From Haliscomenobacter hydrossis DSM 1100 (GTDB lineage Bacteria > Bacteroidota > Bacteroidia > Chitinophagales > Saprospiraceae), in contig NC_015510.1 of assembly GCF_000212735.1 (NCBI RefSeq), forward strand, positions 248,001 through 312,000: a stretch of DNA of 64,000 nt, given 5' to 3'. Shown piece after piece: positions 17,946 through 27,411 of the stretch. Numbering within the stretch: the stretch's first letter is position 1; every line of letters starts with the position of its first letter. The notes beneath the pieces were generated by a model, which ran no database searches, was not told the DNA's origin, and saw nothing but the letters and a program-made list of their open reading frames with translations. The position numbers and the translations under genes were made by a program.

Positions 17946-19112
17946 TTAAGCAGCCTCTGCAGCGGTCAGGATGGATTCATTGTTCAATTGTATCAGTTTG
18001 CCGTTACCATCTTTAAGAATTTTGGTTTGCACACCAGTCATCTGCTGGTTGATGGTTTGTACCGCTGTTTTGACATCAGCCCACTGGTCGTTGGCAGTAT
18101 CCAGATATGCCTGTACGACTACCGGAAGGTCGCTGAAAGTTTGTGCGTCACTTATAGAACCAATCACGTTGCCGAGGTTACCGCCTAAGATATTCCAGGC
18201 ATTTGCCATATTGTTTACTTGTGCAATGGCATTGCTGGCAGAACTTTGGAGGTTCACAAATGCAGGTTTAAGCAGATGTAAAGCATTCAAATCGTCGGTT
18301 AATATCGCTTTTTGTCGAATTGCATCGCTTTTCCCACTGATTAATGAGGACAGAACCACCGAGGAAGCCGTCAACCCGCCTGCTCCAACCACTACTACCG
18401 CTGCGCCTGCCACAATGAGTCCGGTTGAGGCACCAAAGGTGAAAGGGGTGAGGCCCGCACCGACGACAATCAGCAGACCGCCTCCGATGGCAACCAGGCC
18501 GCTTAAGGCTACTCCTGAGGCCGCCCCGGCAATTTTGCTATCAAAGGAACTGATCGTATTCTCTAAGTCGCCGATTACCTTAGAATCTGCACCGATCTCG
18601 ATATCTGCAGTGGACACTGCCGTTGTAAAATTGGCAACATCGCCGTTCAGATCAAGTAAAAGTTTGCCCAAGTCTTTGCTAACCAGAATCACTTTGTTCT
18701 GTTTGCTGGTAAGCCCGATTTGCAACTGCTTCAAAAGATCAAGTGCTTCCTGCTTCGCGGTGAGGTTGTTGCCCATCTTCCAGGTATTGATAGACTGGCT
18801 GATCACTTTATTAAAACTGCTAAACTGGGTTGAATAGCCATTCACGTCCTGTATAGTATTGATGATACCTGGCTGAATGTTGTTCAAATAATTGTCGGCA
18901 TGCGTACGCGCAGTCTTTAGGAATACATCAACCGGGATTTTAGCGAGCAAATCTGCCGGAAGCGTAATATCCGGTTGTTGCAAGATCGTGTTCGCATAAG
19001 TTTGAACGACTAATCCGGCGCTGCCGGAGCCCAATACTGCTTCTCTCAGATCTTTGATGGAACTATTGTCGGCTGCTGCGCCAGTGATGAGGTTTCTACT
19101 AGAAAATTGCAT
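17946..19112 (-). CDS. HBL/NHE-like alpha-helical pore-forming toxin component
   Basis: A 388-aa helical protein with a central hydrophobic hairpin at residues about 198-257 (VALSGLVAIGGGLLIVVGAG, then GLIVAGAAVVVVGAGGL). Flanking coiled segments include YLNNIQPGIINTIQDVNGYS, which resembles the Hbl/Nhe-family pattern YWLD..P.....N..I..Y...F. Such proteins are soluble, then refold so that the hydrophobic head enters a membrane. There is no signal peptide, as in Gram-negative AhlB/SmhB relatives. It is clearly homologous to the upstream gene: ANTILQQPDIT against ANLALQQPDLS, and QPG......D..GYS..F at the same position. It is the middle gene of a three-gene operon. Confidence 0.72.
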   Translation of the reverse strand: MQFSSRNLITGAAADNSSIKDLREAVLGSGSAGLVVQTYANTILQQPDITLPADLLAKIPVDVFLKTARTHADNYLNNIQPGIINTIQDVNGYSTQFSSFNKVISQSINTWKMGNNLTAKQEALDLLKQLQIGLTSKQNKVILVSKDLGKLLLDLNGDVANFTTAVSTADIEIGADSKVIGDLENTISSFDSKIAGAASGVALSGLVAIGGGLLIVVGAGLTPFTFGASTGLIVAGAAVVVVGAGGLTASSVVLSSLISGKSDAIRQKAILTDDLNALHLLKPAFVNLQSSASNAIAQVNNMANAWNILGGNLGNVIGSISDAQTFSDLPVVVQAYLDTANDQWADVKTAVQTINQQMTGVQTKILKDGNGKLIQLNNESILTAAEAA

Positions 19113-19157
19113 AATGAAAGGGTTTGTGTGCGTTTAAAATTAGTGTGGCTTTTTGTT

Positions 19158-20303
19158 TCAGGCTGCAAGTGCTTTTGATTTGTCTCGATAAAAATCAAGC
19201 ACATTGTTCACCTGTTCGGGCTTAAGTGTGGTGATTTTTGAAAGCACTTTTTGAACCGACGTGCTTACATCTTTCCATTCAGTTTCTGCTAAGTTGAGTG
19301 CTGTCATGAGCTCAACCTGGTCTCCGTTGGTGTTGGCTCTGCCCACGGCCTCTTTAAAATTCCCAATTCCGCTGATCACGCTGCCCCATTCTGTGTTGAA
19401 ATTATTGATGGCAGATACCAAATCGTTGCTTGTCTCGTACATATAATCAATCTGGCCCTTCAAGATCAATAATATGGCAAGGGTAGCATTCAATTCCGCA
19501 GATTCCTCATAAAGTGAGGCCAGTTTTTGGTTGTTGTTTGCTAAATCGCTTGCCGCCGTCGCCACGAGCGTGGCGCCTCCGGCAACGACTCCAACTCCAC
19601 CTATGGCAACCTCTGCTGATGCACCCGCAGTAAGCAGTGTTCCGGTAGCCCCTAAAACGATGACGACAGCACCTGCGCCTACAATGAGGCTTCCAATAAC
19701 AATCTGTGCGATATTTCCTTTTATTTGTTGCTGAGCATCTGCGATTTCATTTTTAATATCGGACAGATGTCCGTTGTCCGATCCGATAACTTTGTCTGCT
19801 TCGTCCAAATCCGCTTTGAAATTAGTCTCATCAAGTGCCGTTTGCAAAGCATAATTGCGCAGAATTCCCACTGTTGTTTGCGCGTTAATTTGCTTTTGTA
19901 GCGCAGTCCTTTCCAATTCTGACAGCAAGGCCAGGACCGATTTTTTTGCTTCTGGATCACTGTGAACCGAAGAAATCAGTTGATCAATTTGTTTTTTAAA
20001 GTGCTGGAACATGCTCGAATAGCCCAACAAATCAACCATTATTTGTAAAACTCCCGGCTGGACGGTGTTCAAATAATAAGCGCCATGCCGTTTGGCCAAT
20101 TTCTGGTGTTGTTTCAGATTGATCAAAATATCTTGATTTTTGGTCAAATTGACGCTTAAATCAGGTTGCTGTAAGGCTAAGTTGGCGAAGATTTGCATCA
20201 GCAAGATATTTGCCCCTGCGTCGTTTGTGTCCTGAGATAAAAAATCTGGTGCGAGGTCGTTATTTGAGTTTTGGATTAAACTCAGAATTCTTGTTTGTGA
20301 CAT
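19158..20303 (-). CDS. HBL/NHE-like alpha-helical pore-forming toxin component (first gene)
   Basis: 381 aa from the Met at 20303 (MSQTRILSL). The frame opens 60 bp earlier at 20363, but that extension reads like leader sequence, so the inner start is chosen. Features: ANLALQQPDLSVN (about residues 41-52), YYLNTVQPGVLQIMVDLLGY (77-96), and a central hydrophobic head (residues about 198-251, IAQIVIGSLIVGAGAVVIVL to VAGGATLVATAA) between long helical arms. The arrangement matches the Hbl/Nhe superfamily of alpha-pore-forming toxins. With two adjacent homologues it forms an apparent A-B-C set. The target (prey bacteria, protozoa, animal cells) cannot be told. No immunity or secretion gene is next to it. 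Confidence 0.72.
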   Translation of the reverse strand: MSQTRILSLIQNSNNDLAPDFLSQDTNDAGANILLMQIFANLALQQPDLSVNLTKNQDILINLKQHQKLAKRHGAYYLNTVQPGVLQIMVDLLGYSSMFQHFKKQIDQLISSVHSDPEAKKSVLALLSELERTALQKQINAQTTVGILRNYALQTALDETNFKADLDEADKVIGSDNGHLSDIKNEIADAQQQIKGNIAQIVIGSLIVGAGAVVIVLGATGTLLTAGASAEVAIGGVGVVAGGATLVATAASDLANNNQKLASLYEESAELNATLAILLILKGQIDYMYETSNDLVSAINNFNTEWGSVISGIGNFKEAVGRANTNGDQVELMTALNLAETEWKDVSTSVQKVLSKITTLKPEQVNNVLDFYRDKSKALAA

Positions 20304-20360
20304 GTTAAGAAGATTGAGGTAAATAAATAAGGTTAATGAATCATTGCTTGAATGATGATT

Positions 20361-20391
20361 CAAAGGTCGGAGGAAAGTAAAGGCACTACAA
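20361..20391 (-). promoter_or_regulatory. Possible promoter of the toxin operon
   Basis: Read on the minus strand, TTG (20391-20389) is followed after 20 bases by GACCTTTG (20368-20361). This matches the Bacteroidetes -33 TTG and -7 TAnnTTTG pattern with one mismatch (G for the first T). It would place the transcript start about 50 bases before the chosen start codon at 20303. A CATGATCATG palindrome lies just upstream (20396-20405). Confidence 0.35.
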
Positions 20392-20502
20392 CCACATGAT
20401 CATGTAGTCGTCTTTAGCGCATCATTAAATGTTTTTGTTTTAAGCGAAGGACGCCGATTAGAGGCGAATAAGATATAATAGTAAGTTTAAATATGGAAGG
20501 TA

Positions 20503-20522
20503 GAAGTGCTAGGATGCACTTC
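20503..20522. terminator. Hairpin downstream of the permease gene
   Basis: GAAGTGC (20503-20509) pairs perfectly with GCACTTC (20516-20522) around a 6-nt loop, 29 bp beyond the TauE-like stop. It may end the M1 peptidase/permease transcript before the toxin operon promoter. The tail is AT-rich but has no run of T. Confidence 0.35.
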
Positions 20523-20550
20523 CATTTAAGCCTAAAAACTTGTCTAAATT

Positions 20551-21441
20551 TTATCTGGTCGGTTTTACTTCGTTCTCATGGGCATGTTTTTGCCCATAAC
20601 CCGCCCTCAACATCACCACCGACGTGTACAAAATCACCACAATCACCAACCAGCGCAAGGTATCCAGCGGCAAAGACTTCACAATAAATGCGGCAATCAG
20701 CACCGCAACAATACCGGGTATGGCCATGCCAATTGCGGCCTTGCGGTTGTAAGCGCCTTCGCGGATGAAGCGAATGGACGCCGGGGGCATCAAGAATGCG
20801 CAGGAACCCATCATGATCGGGAATGCCACTTGTGGCGACATGCCCAGCGCAAACACCAGGGCCATACAAGGGGCATACAAACCAATCCCCACCGTCATCA
20901 AGGCGCCCAGGATGAAATTGACCAGCACGGCAATCAGCAATTTGGTACTGTGCAAACCAATGGCCGTACCGCCTCCCTGAATCCATTCCATGTTGCGGGC
21001 AAACATAAATCCTGCGGTGACCAGCAAAGCAAATCCCATGATCAGTCGGATCTTTTTTTCGGGCAGTTTGGACACCACCCCTGCTCCCAGGATTGCTCCC
21101 GCTGCTGCCGAAACCAACATGAGGATCAAGGTGACCGGCTCCACCTCCACTACCGTAATAAAGATCAAGGCTTGCACCAATACGGGAATGGTGTTGGCCA
21201 CGTTGAGGGTGCCAGGCAACACCCGGTCTTCGGTTTGTTTGGTGAATTTCAGCAAAGCGGTTTGGGGAGCAAAAGCTCCGATGCCCAATACGTCAAAAAA
21301 ATTGACCACAAACCCAATCAAACCCGTCTTGATCCAGCTGCTGTTTTCCAATTGGTCTTTGTGTTTGATGACATCGTTGATCAAAACCAGACTGTATCCT
21401 ACCGTCAACACAGCCAAGGAAATCCAGATGAAAGCAATCAT
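20551..21441 (-). CDS. TauE/SafE-family anion (sulfite) exporter-like permease
   Basis: 296 aa from the ATG at 21441 ([17 protein letters not shown]). An in-frame start at 21486 would lie inside the upstream peptidase. It has about eight hydrophobic helices and the family hallmark repeats: FVVNFFDVLGIGAFAPQTALLKF in the first half and LVNFILGALMTVGIGLYAPCMALVFALGMSP in the second. TauE/SafE proteins move sulfite, sulfoacetate or other organosulfur anions across the inner membrane; the substrate here is unknown. The ATGA overlap with the stop of the M1 peptidase (21438-21441) implies translational coupling, although no functional link between the two is obvious. The C-terminus is charged (HAHENEVKPTR). 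Confidence 0.85.
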   Translation of the reverse strand: MIAFIWISLAVLTVGYSLVLINDVIKHKDQLENSSWIKTGLIGFVVNFFDVLGIGAFAPQTALLKFTKQTEDRVLPGTLNVANTIPVLVQALIFITVVEVEPVTLILMLVSAAAGAILGAGVVSKLPEKKIRLIMGFALLVTAGFMFARNMEWIQGGGTAIGLHSTKLLIAVLVNFILGALMTVGIGLYAPCMALVFALGMSPQVAFPIMMGSCAFLMPPASIRFIREGAYNRKAAIGMAIPGIVAVLIAAFIVKSLPLDTLRWLVIVVILYTSVVMLRAGYGQKHAHENEVKPTR

Positions 21442-23111
21442 TTCTTTTTGGTGTTTGAAGGTGGTGTAGTCTCCACAAATTCCCAAGTCGCCAGGAGCAC
21501 CAGGTGTGGATCGAGTTCTATTTTTTCGGGCTTGCTTGCTGCGGGTATCACAATTTCAATTGTCCGCGCATTGACCGGGTGTTTGGAGATGCTGGGCAAA
21601 AGTTCACCTGCCTTGTAACAGCCCACTTCAATCGAAAAATCAAAAACGTAGACGCTGGGCTGGGTTTGTTGGAGCATGATTTTCACCAGTTTGCTGTCTG
21701 GATCGTAAGTCCAGGAGCCTTTGAGGGCAATGTATCCGCCCTGGTACAGCCATTGATCAAAAAATGATTTCAGGTCTTTGCCAGAGGCTCGCTCCATGGC
21801 CAGCCGGAAATCAGTGGTTGTCGCGTGGCCATTGATGAAACGCTGGTAGTAGTCCCGAATGCCGGTTTGAAAAGCCGCATCCCCCAGCAAGTTCCGCAGC
21901 ATGTGCAAGATCCAGGCACCTTTTTGATAGGTCAGGGCATTGGTTACCGGGCCAATTTCGGGCGAACGATCGGCAACTATTTTGTAGCCTGGGTCTTTGG
22001 CCAGGTTTGCATACGTTGTTTTTTTCGCGGCTTGCAATTGACTCAATAATTCTGCCCGCCCATAAGCGTGTTCGATGAACAACATGGTGAAATAGGTGGC
22101 AAAACCCTCGCTGAGCCAGGCATCGTCCCAACTGGATTCCGTCACGGCATTGCCAAACCATTGGTGCGCCAACTCGTGGATGACCACATTGCGCAAGCGG
22201 GTACTGCGTTTGCCGTCCACCAGTTCTTCTCCATAAAAAATCGCGGATGAAGTTTCCATACCACCCTTTACACTGGGCGTTTCAACGTTGGCAATTTTTT
22301 CATATACATAGGGGCCGACATAATCGGAGAAAAAACCCAGCGCTTGTTTGGTGGGTTCGGCAAAGTCGTAAAAACCAGCTTCCCGGTCTTTATTGTATAC
22401 CCAGGTTTGGATCGATTTCCCTTCAAACCAACCCACGTACTGCACCGCAAATTCGGCCACCCCCAACACATACAACCAGGAAGACACCGGGATGGCCTGT
22501 TTCCAGTGGGTCAGTTTGGTGCTGGCATCAAGATTGGTCTCTTCCATCAACAAGCCGTTGGATACCACTTGATAGTGCGCAGGGGCCCGAACCACAAATT
22601 CACTACTGGCTTTTTCGTAAGGGTGATCAACCGTGGGCAACCAATGCCGGGCGCGATTGGGCCAGTTTTCGTTAAAAAAACTGCGGTCTCCGTATTTGGT
22701 CGAACCAATGCGCAAGCCATCCGCCGGAATTCCGTGGTAAGTGATCACGAACTGTGATTCGGAATTGGCATTGGATGGCTGCGGCAAGCTGACCCACAAC
22801 ACATTGTCTGCGTGAGTATAGGCCAGGCTTTTACCTTGCTGCGTAATGGATTCAACCGTCATCCCCTTTCCTTGCAGCGCTGCATTTGCCTTGACCAGAT
22901 CCAGGCGCAATTTGCCAATTCCTTCTTTTTTGAATAAAACCTGCATCGTGGTTACGCCAAAAATCTCATCCGTAGCATCAGAAAGTTTGAGTTCAAAGGT
23001 ATAATGGAGGATGTCAATATTGAGGTTTTTGGGGTAATTGTCGGCGTAGATAGAAAATGCTTGTAAGCACAACAAGGGGAGCAAAAGGACCAGTTTAAGA
23101 CAGCAGTGCAT
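21438..23111 (-). CDS. Secreted M1-family zinc aminopeptidase
   Basis: A 557-aa protein with a signal peptide ([20 protein letters not shown]). The M1 zinc site is complete: [10 protein letters not shown] (H312, E313, H316) and the third ligand E335 in [10 protein letters not shown]. The substrate N-terminus motif reads GGMETSS where GxMEN is usual, so the Asn is replaced by Thr. At about 560 residues it has the N-terminal saddle, the catalytic domain and a short tail, but not the large C-terminal ARM domain of PepN. It is expected to trim peptides in the periplasm or outside the cell. It is the first gene of a two-gene unit with the TauE-like permease (ATGA overlap). Confidence 0.9.
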   Translation of the reverse strand: MHCCLKLVLLLPLLCLQAFSIYADNYPKNLNIDILHYTFELKLSDATDEIFGVTTMQVLFKKEGIGKLRLDLVKANAALQGKGMTVESITQQGKSLAYTHADNVLWVSLPQPSNANSESQFVITYHGIPADGLRIGSTKYGDRSFFNENWPNRARHWLPTVDHPYEKASSEFVVRAPAHYQVVSNGLLMEETNLDASTKLTHWKQAIPVSSWLYVLGVAEFAVQYVGWFEGKSIQTWVYNKDREAGFYDFAEPTKQALGFFSDYVGPYVYEKIANVETPSVKGGMETSSAIFYGEELVDGKRSTRLRNVVIHELAHQWFGNAVTESSWDDAWLSEGFATYFTMLFIEHAYGRAELLSQLQAAKKTTYANLAKDPGYKIVADRSPEIGPVTNALTYQKGAWILHMLRNLLGDAAFQTGIRDYYQRFINGHATTTDFRLAMERASGKDLKSFFDQWLYQGGYIALKGSWTYDPDSKLVKIMLQQTQPSVYVFDFSIEVGCYKAGELLPSISKHPVNARTIEIVIPAASKPEKIELDPHLVLLATWEFVETTPPSNTKKK

Positions 23112-23211
23112 AGCCGATAATTTTACACCTGAAAATCAGGTGTTGTCAAATATAATCAGGGATGCTTATAATTTCAGACAAAGCTTAGTATTTTTAAGTA
23201 AAAACCGTGCT
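23112..23211. promoter_or_regulatory. Divergent promoter region with a 19-bp palindrome
   Basis: Between the divergent M1 peptidase and Asp-box genes. On the minus strand TATATTTG (23154-23147) is a perfect Bacteroidetes -7 element for the peptidase; the nearest TTTG is 24 bases upstream, longer than usual. On the plus strand TTG (23143-23145) and TATAATTT (23167-23174) are spaced by 21. The palindrome ACACCTGA-AAA-TCAGGTGT (23125-23143) lies where the peptidase transcript should start, and could be an operator or a leader hairpin. Confidence 0.4.
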
Positions 23212-25833
23212 ATGCGTCAAGCAATCCTCCTTTTTTTCAGCACCATTATCCATTTCAACACGGCATTTACCCAGCAACCACTTTCTCCTTTGGAGGCTTC
23301 TTTCCGTCAGTATCAAGCAATGAAAGCTGCTTCGGTCTATAAGTTCGACTGGATTCCGCTCGGCCCAACCCTAAATTCCGCCCGAGCCGATGTGGTGCAG
23401 GTAGATGCTACCCGTCCAGGCACCATGTACGTCGGATTTGGCTCGGGTAGTTTATGGAAAACAACCAATCATGGGCAAAGTTGGAATCCTATTTTTGAAG
23501 ACCAAGCTTCCTTTGGGATTGGTGATGTTGAGCTCGCCCCTTCTAACCCTGACATCATCTACCTCGGCACTGGTGAAAACCTCAAAAAGCCACGCAACTT
23601 CACCCTACCCGGCACGGGAATGTATCGCTCTACTGATGCGGGCAAAACCTGGCAGCACATTGGACTGGAAGACTCCTGGGCCATTGCTGAAATCGCCATT
23701 CATCCCAAAGATCCAAACATTGTCCTGGTGGCTGTATTGGGTCATTTGTGGTCCAAAAACAAAAACCGTGGCCTGTATCGCAGCATCAATGGGGGCAAAA
23801 GCTGGCAACAAGTTCTCTACAAAGATGAAATGACCGGTGCCAACGATATCGTAATTGCCCCTTCCAATCCCCAGATCATGTATGCTTCATTGTGGGAAGT
23901 TTATCCAGGCATCAGCGGCAAAAACAGCGGAGTATACCGCAGTGTCGACGGTGGAAAAAGCTGGTCGCCCTGTATCAAAGGTTTACCCACCGGGCGCTTG
24001 GTTGGGCGTATTGGACTGACGGTTTCGTATACCAATCCCTCCAAAGCCTATGCCCTGGTGGACAATCTGAACAATGCCCGCGACGAAGCTGCCGAATTGT
24101 ACAAAACGACCGACGGTGGTCTGACCTGGCGTAAAACCCATGCCGGGCCTTTCAAAATTTTCCCCGGCATTGGGTGGTATTTCACCGATGTTTATGTAAA
24201 CCCCAAAAACGACGAGGATGTATTTTGCCTCGGGGTGCGCCTGGCGCACAGCACCGATGGGGGTAAAAACTTTACTTTCATCGGCGGAAAAGTAACCCGG
24301 ATGACCCCAAGCCTGGCCCAGGGATTGCACCTTGATCAATGCGAGTTGTGGATCAATCCTCATAATCCGCAACACATCGCTGTAGGAAACGATGGCGGTT
24401 TTTACCTGAGTTACGACCAGGGTTTGTCCTGGATGCACTACAACAATATTCCAACCGGGGAATTTTACGACATTACCATCGACCAGTCCAATTTCACCAT
24501 CTACGGCGGTACTCAAGACGACGCCACCGTTTATGGCCCAGCCAAAGAAATCAACCTCAATTTTCCAGATCCCTGGAAATACCTCTGGATTGACCCCTGG
24601 GATGGTGGTGACGGTTGTGTATCACAGGTTGATCCCGATGACCACAAGATAGTGTACTACAGCATGCAACACGGCTACGCCGTTCGCCTCGACTTACATG
24701 CCGATACAACCTTTGTCATTCAGCCAGAATTACCGAAAGACAGCCCAGACACCTTGCGTTTCAATTACATCACGCCCTACTTTATCTCGCCCCATCAAGG
24801 ACAGACGCTTTACCACGGAGGCAATTTTATCTTCAAAAGCCAGAACAGAGGCACGACCTGGAAAGTAATCAGCCCAAACCTCGCCCTATCTGCAAATTCG
24901 GCAAAAAAGTCGTTTGCGTTGGGGGCCCTGGTCGAATCGAAATTGACCAAAGGTTGGTTGTATGCGGGTACGGACAAAGGTGCATTTTGGGTATCCAAAA
25001 ACGATGGCATCAACTGGATCGAACATTCCGCAGGACTGGCCAACCATTACATTCGCAGCATTTGCCCTTCTCGATTTGCCGTGGAGAGGGTTTACCTCGC
25101 CATGACGGGTATCAATTCTGACGACCTGCACAGCTACCTCTATGTTTCAGAAGATGCTGGAGCAAGCTGGAAAAGCATCGCTGCGGGTTTGCCAGACGAA
25201 CCCGTAAATGTAATTTTGGAAGACCCCACCCAGGAAAATCTGCTGTATGCAGGTGGTTTGCGCGGTGTTTATGTTTCCCTTGATCGTGGCATTAGCTGGT
25301 CGTACCTGGGGCAACAGCTCCCGGCCAGTGCAGTGGCTGATCTGGAAATTCACGAGGCCTCGATGGAATTGGTTGTGGCTACCCACGGTCGAGGCATTTA
25401 TAAACTCAACCTCCGACCAATTCAGGCGATGGCCGCCGGAAAAATCCCGCTGGATCAGGATCACTTGTTCGAAATCCCTGTAGCCAAAAGGCCCTGGTTC
25501 AATTCTTCGGGAGGGGAACCTGATTACCGAACCCTGGAAAGAACACCCATCACCTTTTGGCTGACTGCGCCAAAACCAGTCACACTTTCGATCCGCAATG
25601 CCGACCAAAAAATACTTTGGAAAACGACCCTCAACGGGCAAAGAGGGTTCAATCAATTTCGTTGGGATCTGGTGACCAGCAGGCACAGCAGCGACTACCC
25701 GTACTTTGTACATTACGAGCGTTTTCTTGCCGCCGGAGTGTATCAAATGGTGCTCTCATCCGCAGGAAATAATGATCGGGTGAGGCCATTGAACGTTGTG
25801 GACAGCGTATCGCCTTATGCCAAGGAGCGGTAG
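23212..25833 (+). CDS. Secreted Asp-box (BNR/sortilin-like) beta-propeller protein
   Basis: 873 aa from the Met at 23212, which starts a signal peptide (RQAILLFFSTIIHFNTAF). At least nine Asp-box motifs of the S-x-D-x-G-x-x-W type are seen: STDAGKTW, SINGGKSW, SVDGGKSW, TTDGGLTW, STDGGKNF, SYDQGLSW, SKNDGINW, SEDAGASW and SLDRGISW. They form one or two large beta-propellers of the VPS10/sortilin or BNR type. The last about 120 residues (LFEIPVAKRPWFNSSGG onward) form a separate beta domain. These proteins are common and secreted in Bacteroidetes; activity is usually unknown (glycan or protein binding). No sialidase RIP arginine triad or T9SS tail is recognised. It converges on the FAH gene with only 4 bp between stops. 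Confidence 0.82.
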   Translation: MRQAILLFFSTIIHFNTAFTQQPLSPLEASFRQYQAMKAASVYKFDWIPLGPTLNSARADVVQVDATRPGTMYVGFGSGSLWKTTNHGQSWNPIFEDQASFGIGDVELAPSNPDIIYLGTGENLKKPRNFTLPGTGMYRSTDAGKTWQHIGLEDSWAIAEIAIHPKDPNIVLVAVLGHLWSKNKNRGLYRSINGGKSWQQVLYKDEMTGANDIVIAPSNPQIMYASLWEVYPGISGKNSGVYRSVDGGKSWSPCIKGLPTGRLVGRIGLTVSYTNPSKAYALVDNLNNARDEAAELYKTTDGGLTWRKTHAGPFKIFPGIGWYFTDVYVNPKNDEDVFCLGVRLAHSTDGGKNFTFIGGKVTRMTPSLAQGLHLDQCELWINPHNPQHIAVGNDGGFYLSYDQGLSWMHYNNIPTGEFYDITIDQSNFTIYGGTQDDATVYGPAKEINLNFPDPWKYLWIDPWDGGDGCVSQVDPDDHKIVYYSMQHGYAVRLDLHADTTFVIQPELPKDSPDTLRFNYITPYFISPHQGQTLYHGGNFIFKSQNRGTTWKVISPNLALSANSAKKSFALGALVESKLTKGWLYAGTDKGAFWVSKNDGINWIEHSAGLANHYIRSICPSRFAVERVYLAMTGINSDDLHSYLYVSEDAGASWKSIAAGLPDEPVNVILEDPTQENLLYAGGLRGVYVSLDRGISWSYLGQQLPASAVADLEIHEASMELVVATHGRGIYKLNLRPIQAMAAGKIPLDQDHLFEIPVAKRPWFNSSGGEPDYRTLERTPITFWLTAPKPVTLSIRNADQKILWKTTLNGQRGFNQFRWDLVTSRHSSDYPYFVHYERFLAAGVYQMVLSSAGNNDRVRPLNVVDSVSPYAKER

Positions 25834-25837
25834 GATG

Positions 25838-26680
25838 TTACCGCATCCCCACGATGTTCACCAATTCGCCGATCCCTTCAATCCTGATGCTCACTTCATC
25901 ACCCACTTCCAGCGTAAACTCATTGGGTGGTACGACACCTGTACCTGTCATCAGAAAAACCCCATTCGGGAAAGATGTTTCGCGGAACAACCAGGAAGCC
26001 AGTTCTGGTAAATTCCGCTTCATGCGGTTGATTTGGATGTTGCCAGAAAATACCGTTTCCCCTTCGCGGTTGATTTGGATGGAAATTTCGGTGTCCAGCG
26101 CAATGGGGTGTTCGGGTACCCACACACAAGGGCCCAGCGCAGCCGAGGCGTCGTAACTTTTGGCCTGCGGCAAATACAGCGGGTTTTCGCCCTCGATGTC
26201 GCGTGAACTCATGTCGTTGCCGATGGTGTAGCCCACAATTTTGCCCGAGGAGGTGCAAAACAGGGTGAGCTCGGGCTCCGGCACATTCCATTTCGAGTCG
26301 CGTCGAATCAGTACCACTTCGCCAGAACCAACGGTACGGGCCGCAGTCGCTTTAAAAAACAATTCCGGGCGATCGGCATCGTAGACTTTGGCATAAAAAT
26401 CACCGCCGCCTGAGTCTTTGGATTCTTCCATCCGGGCTTCGCGGCTGCGCAGGTAGGTGACGCCCGAAGCCCAGACTTCCTGGCCATTGATCGGTGCCTG
26501 CAATTGGGTACTGATCAGGCTTTGCAAATCGCTATCGGGGCGCAGTGACTGGATTTCGTTCAACACCTCGTGGTAGAGGTTGTCCCGGTTAATGTAGTTG
26601 TCCCAATTGTGGTTGTTAGAAAGAAAAAACTGGCCGTCGGATTCGATGACGATGCCTTGAGAAGTGCGGTAAATCTTCAT
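25838..26680 (-). CDS. Fumarylacetoacetate hydrolase-family protein (possible 2-keto-3-deoxy sugar-acid dehydratase)
   Basis: A 280-aa FAH-family enzyme. Metal ligands are visible as E135 and E137 in VPEPELTLF and D156 in [11 protein letters not shown], with K174 in [10 protein letters not shown]. The segment [23 protein letters not shown] is typical of members acting on 2-keto-3-deoxy sugar acids (such as 2-keto-3-deoxyarabinonate dehydratase) rather than true fumarylacetoacetase, so a role in pentose or uronate catabolism is plausible but unproven. It begins 17 bp after the LytTR regulator and may be cotranscribed with the sensor-regulator pair. Confidence 0.8.
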   Translation of the reverse strand: MKIYRTSQGIVIESDGQFFLSNNHNWDNYINRDNLYHEVLNEIQSLRPDSDLQSLISTQLQAPINGQEVWASGVTYLRSREARMEESKDSGGGDFYAKVYDADRPELFFKATAARTVGSGEVVLIRRDSKWNVPEPELTLFCTSSGKIVGYTIGNDMSSRDIEGENPLYLPQAKSYDASAALGPCVWVPEHPIALDTEISIQINREGETVFSGNIQINRMKRNLPELASWLFRETSFPNGVFLMTGTGVVPPNEFTLEVGDEVSIRIEGIGELVNIVGMR

Positions 26681-26697
26681 GTTTTTGTTTGTGTTTG

Positions 26698-27411
26698 TTA
26701 TATAGTCTTCTTGCCAATCAAGGCTTTCAAAAGAGGGCGATATTTTTCCCCGACGGGCAACAACTTTCCCCCAATCTCCAGATCTGTGGCATACAAGGCT
26801 GCGATCTTGTTCAGCCCCACAATGTAGGATTTATGTATGCGCAAAAAAAGCCCGGCGGGTAATTTTTCTTCCAGATAACTCATTTTTTGGTACACCACCG
26901 TAGTTCCTTTACTCCCGACGATTTTGACATAATTGCTCAGCCCCTCAATGTAGAGGATTTCCTCCAAAAAAACTTGGACCCACTTGTTGCCCGATTTGAA
27001 ATAAAGGAAAGCGGGAGTCTCCGTTGCGGATGGCAGTTGCGCGGGCGCAAAAGCCTGCAATTCAAAAAGTTTGTGCAGTGCCAACTGAAAACGTTCAAAA
27101 GAGATCGGTTTGAGCAGGTAGTCAACGGCGTTCAAATCATAACCTTCCAGCGCGTATTCGCGGTAGGCCGTGGTGATGATCACTTTGGGCGGCTGCGGCA
27201 GGGAACGCAAGAGCGAGAGGCCATTGAGGCCGGGCATTTCGATGTCCAAAAACAACAAATCAATGGGATGTTCTTGCAGGTACGTTTGGGCGACAAGTGC
27301 GTTTTCAAAAACGGCTTCCAGCACAAAATCGGGTAAGTCCGCCAGGTATCTGCTCAGGATCTGGCGGGCAATGGCTTCATCTTCTACAATTGCACAACGG
27401 ATGGGTTTCAT
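26698..27411 (-). CDS. LytTR-family response regulator
   Basis: A 237-aa two-domain regulator. The receiver domain has the acidic pocket E10-D11, phospho-acceptor D56 in [10 protein letters not shown], and the conserved Lys in DYLLKPISF. The C-terminal LytTR DNA-binding domain (about residues 140-237) shows [11 protein letters not shown]-like and [13 protein letters not shown] motifs plus [15 protein letters not shown]. Its start overlaps the stop of the histidine kinase by ATGA (27408-27411), so the two are coupled and form a LytS/LytR-type two-component system. Targets are unknown; the downstream FAH gene is the nearest candidate, along with its own operon. Confidence 0.93.
   Translation of the reverse strand: MKPIRCAIVEDEAIARQILSRYLADLPDFVLEAVFENALVAQTYLQEHPIDLLFLDIEMPGLNGLSLLRSLPQPPKVIITTAYREYALEGYDLNAVDYLLKPISFERFQLALHKLFELQAFAPAQLPSATETPAFLYFKSGNKWVQVFLEEILYIEGLSNYVKIVGSKGTTVVYQKMSYLEEKLPAGLFLRIHKSYIVGLNKIAALYATDLEIGGKLLPVGEKYRPLLKALIGKKTI

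Noticed and set aside
20578-21618. 346-aa plus-strand open frame rich in His, Gln and Asn
   Set aside because: Antisense to the TauE-like permease and the end of the M1 peptidase; low-complexity composition typical of a shadow.
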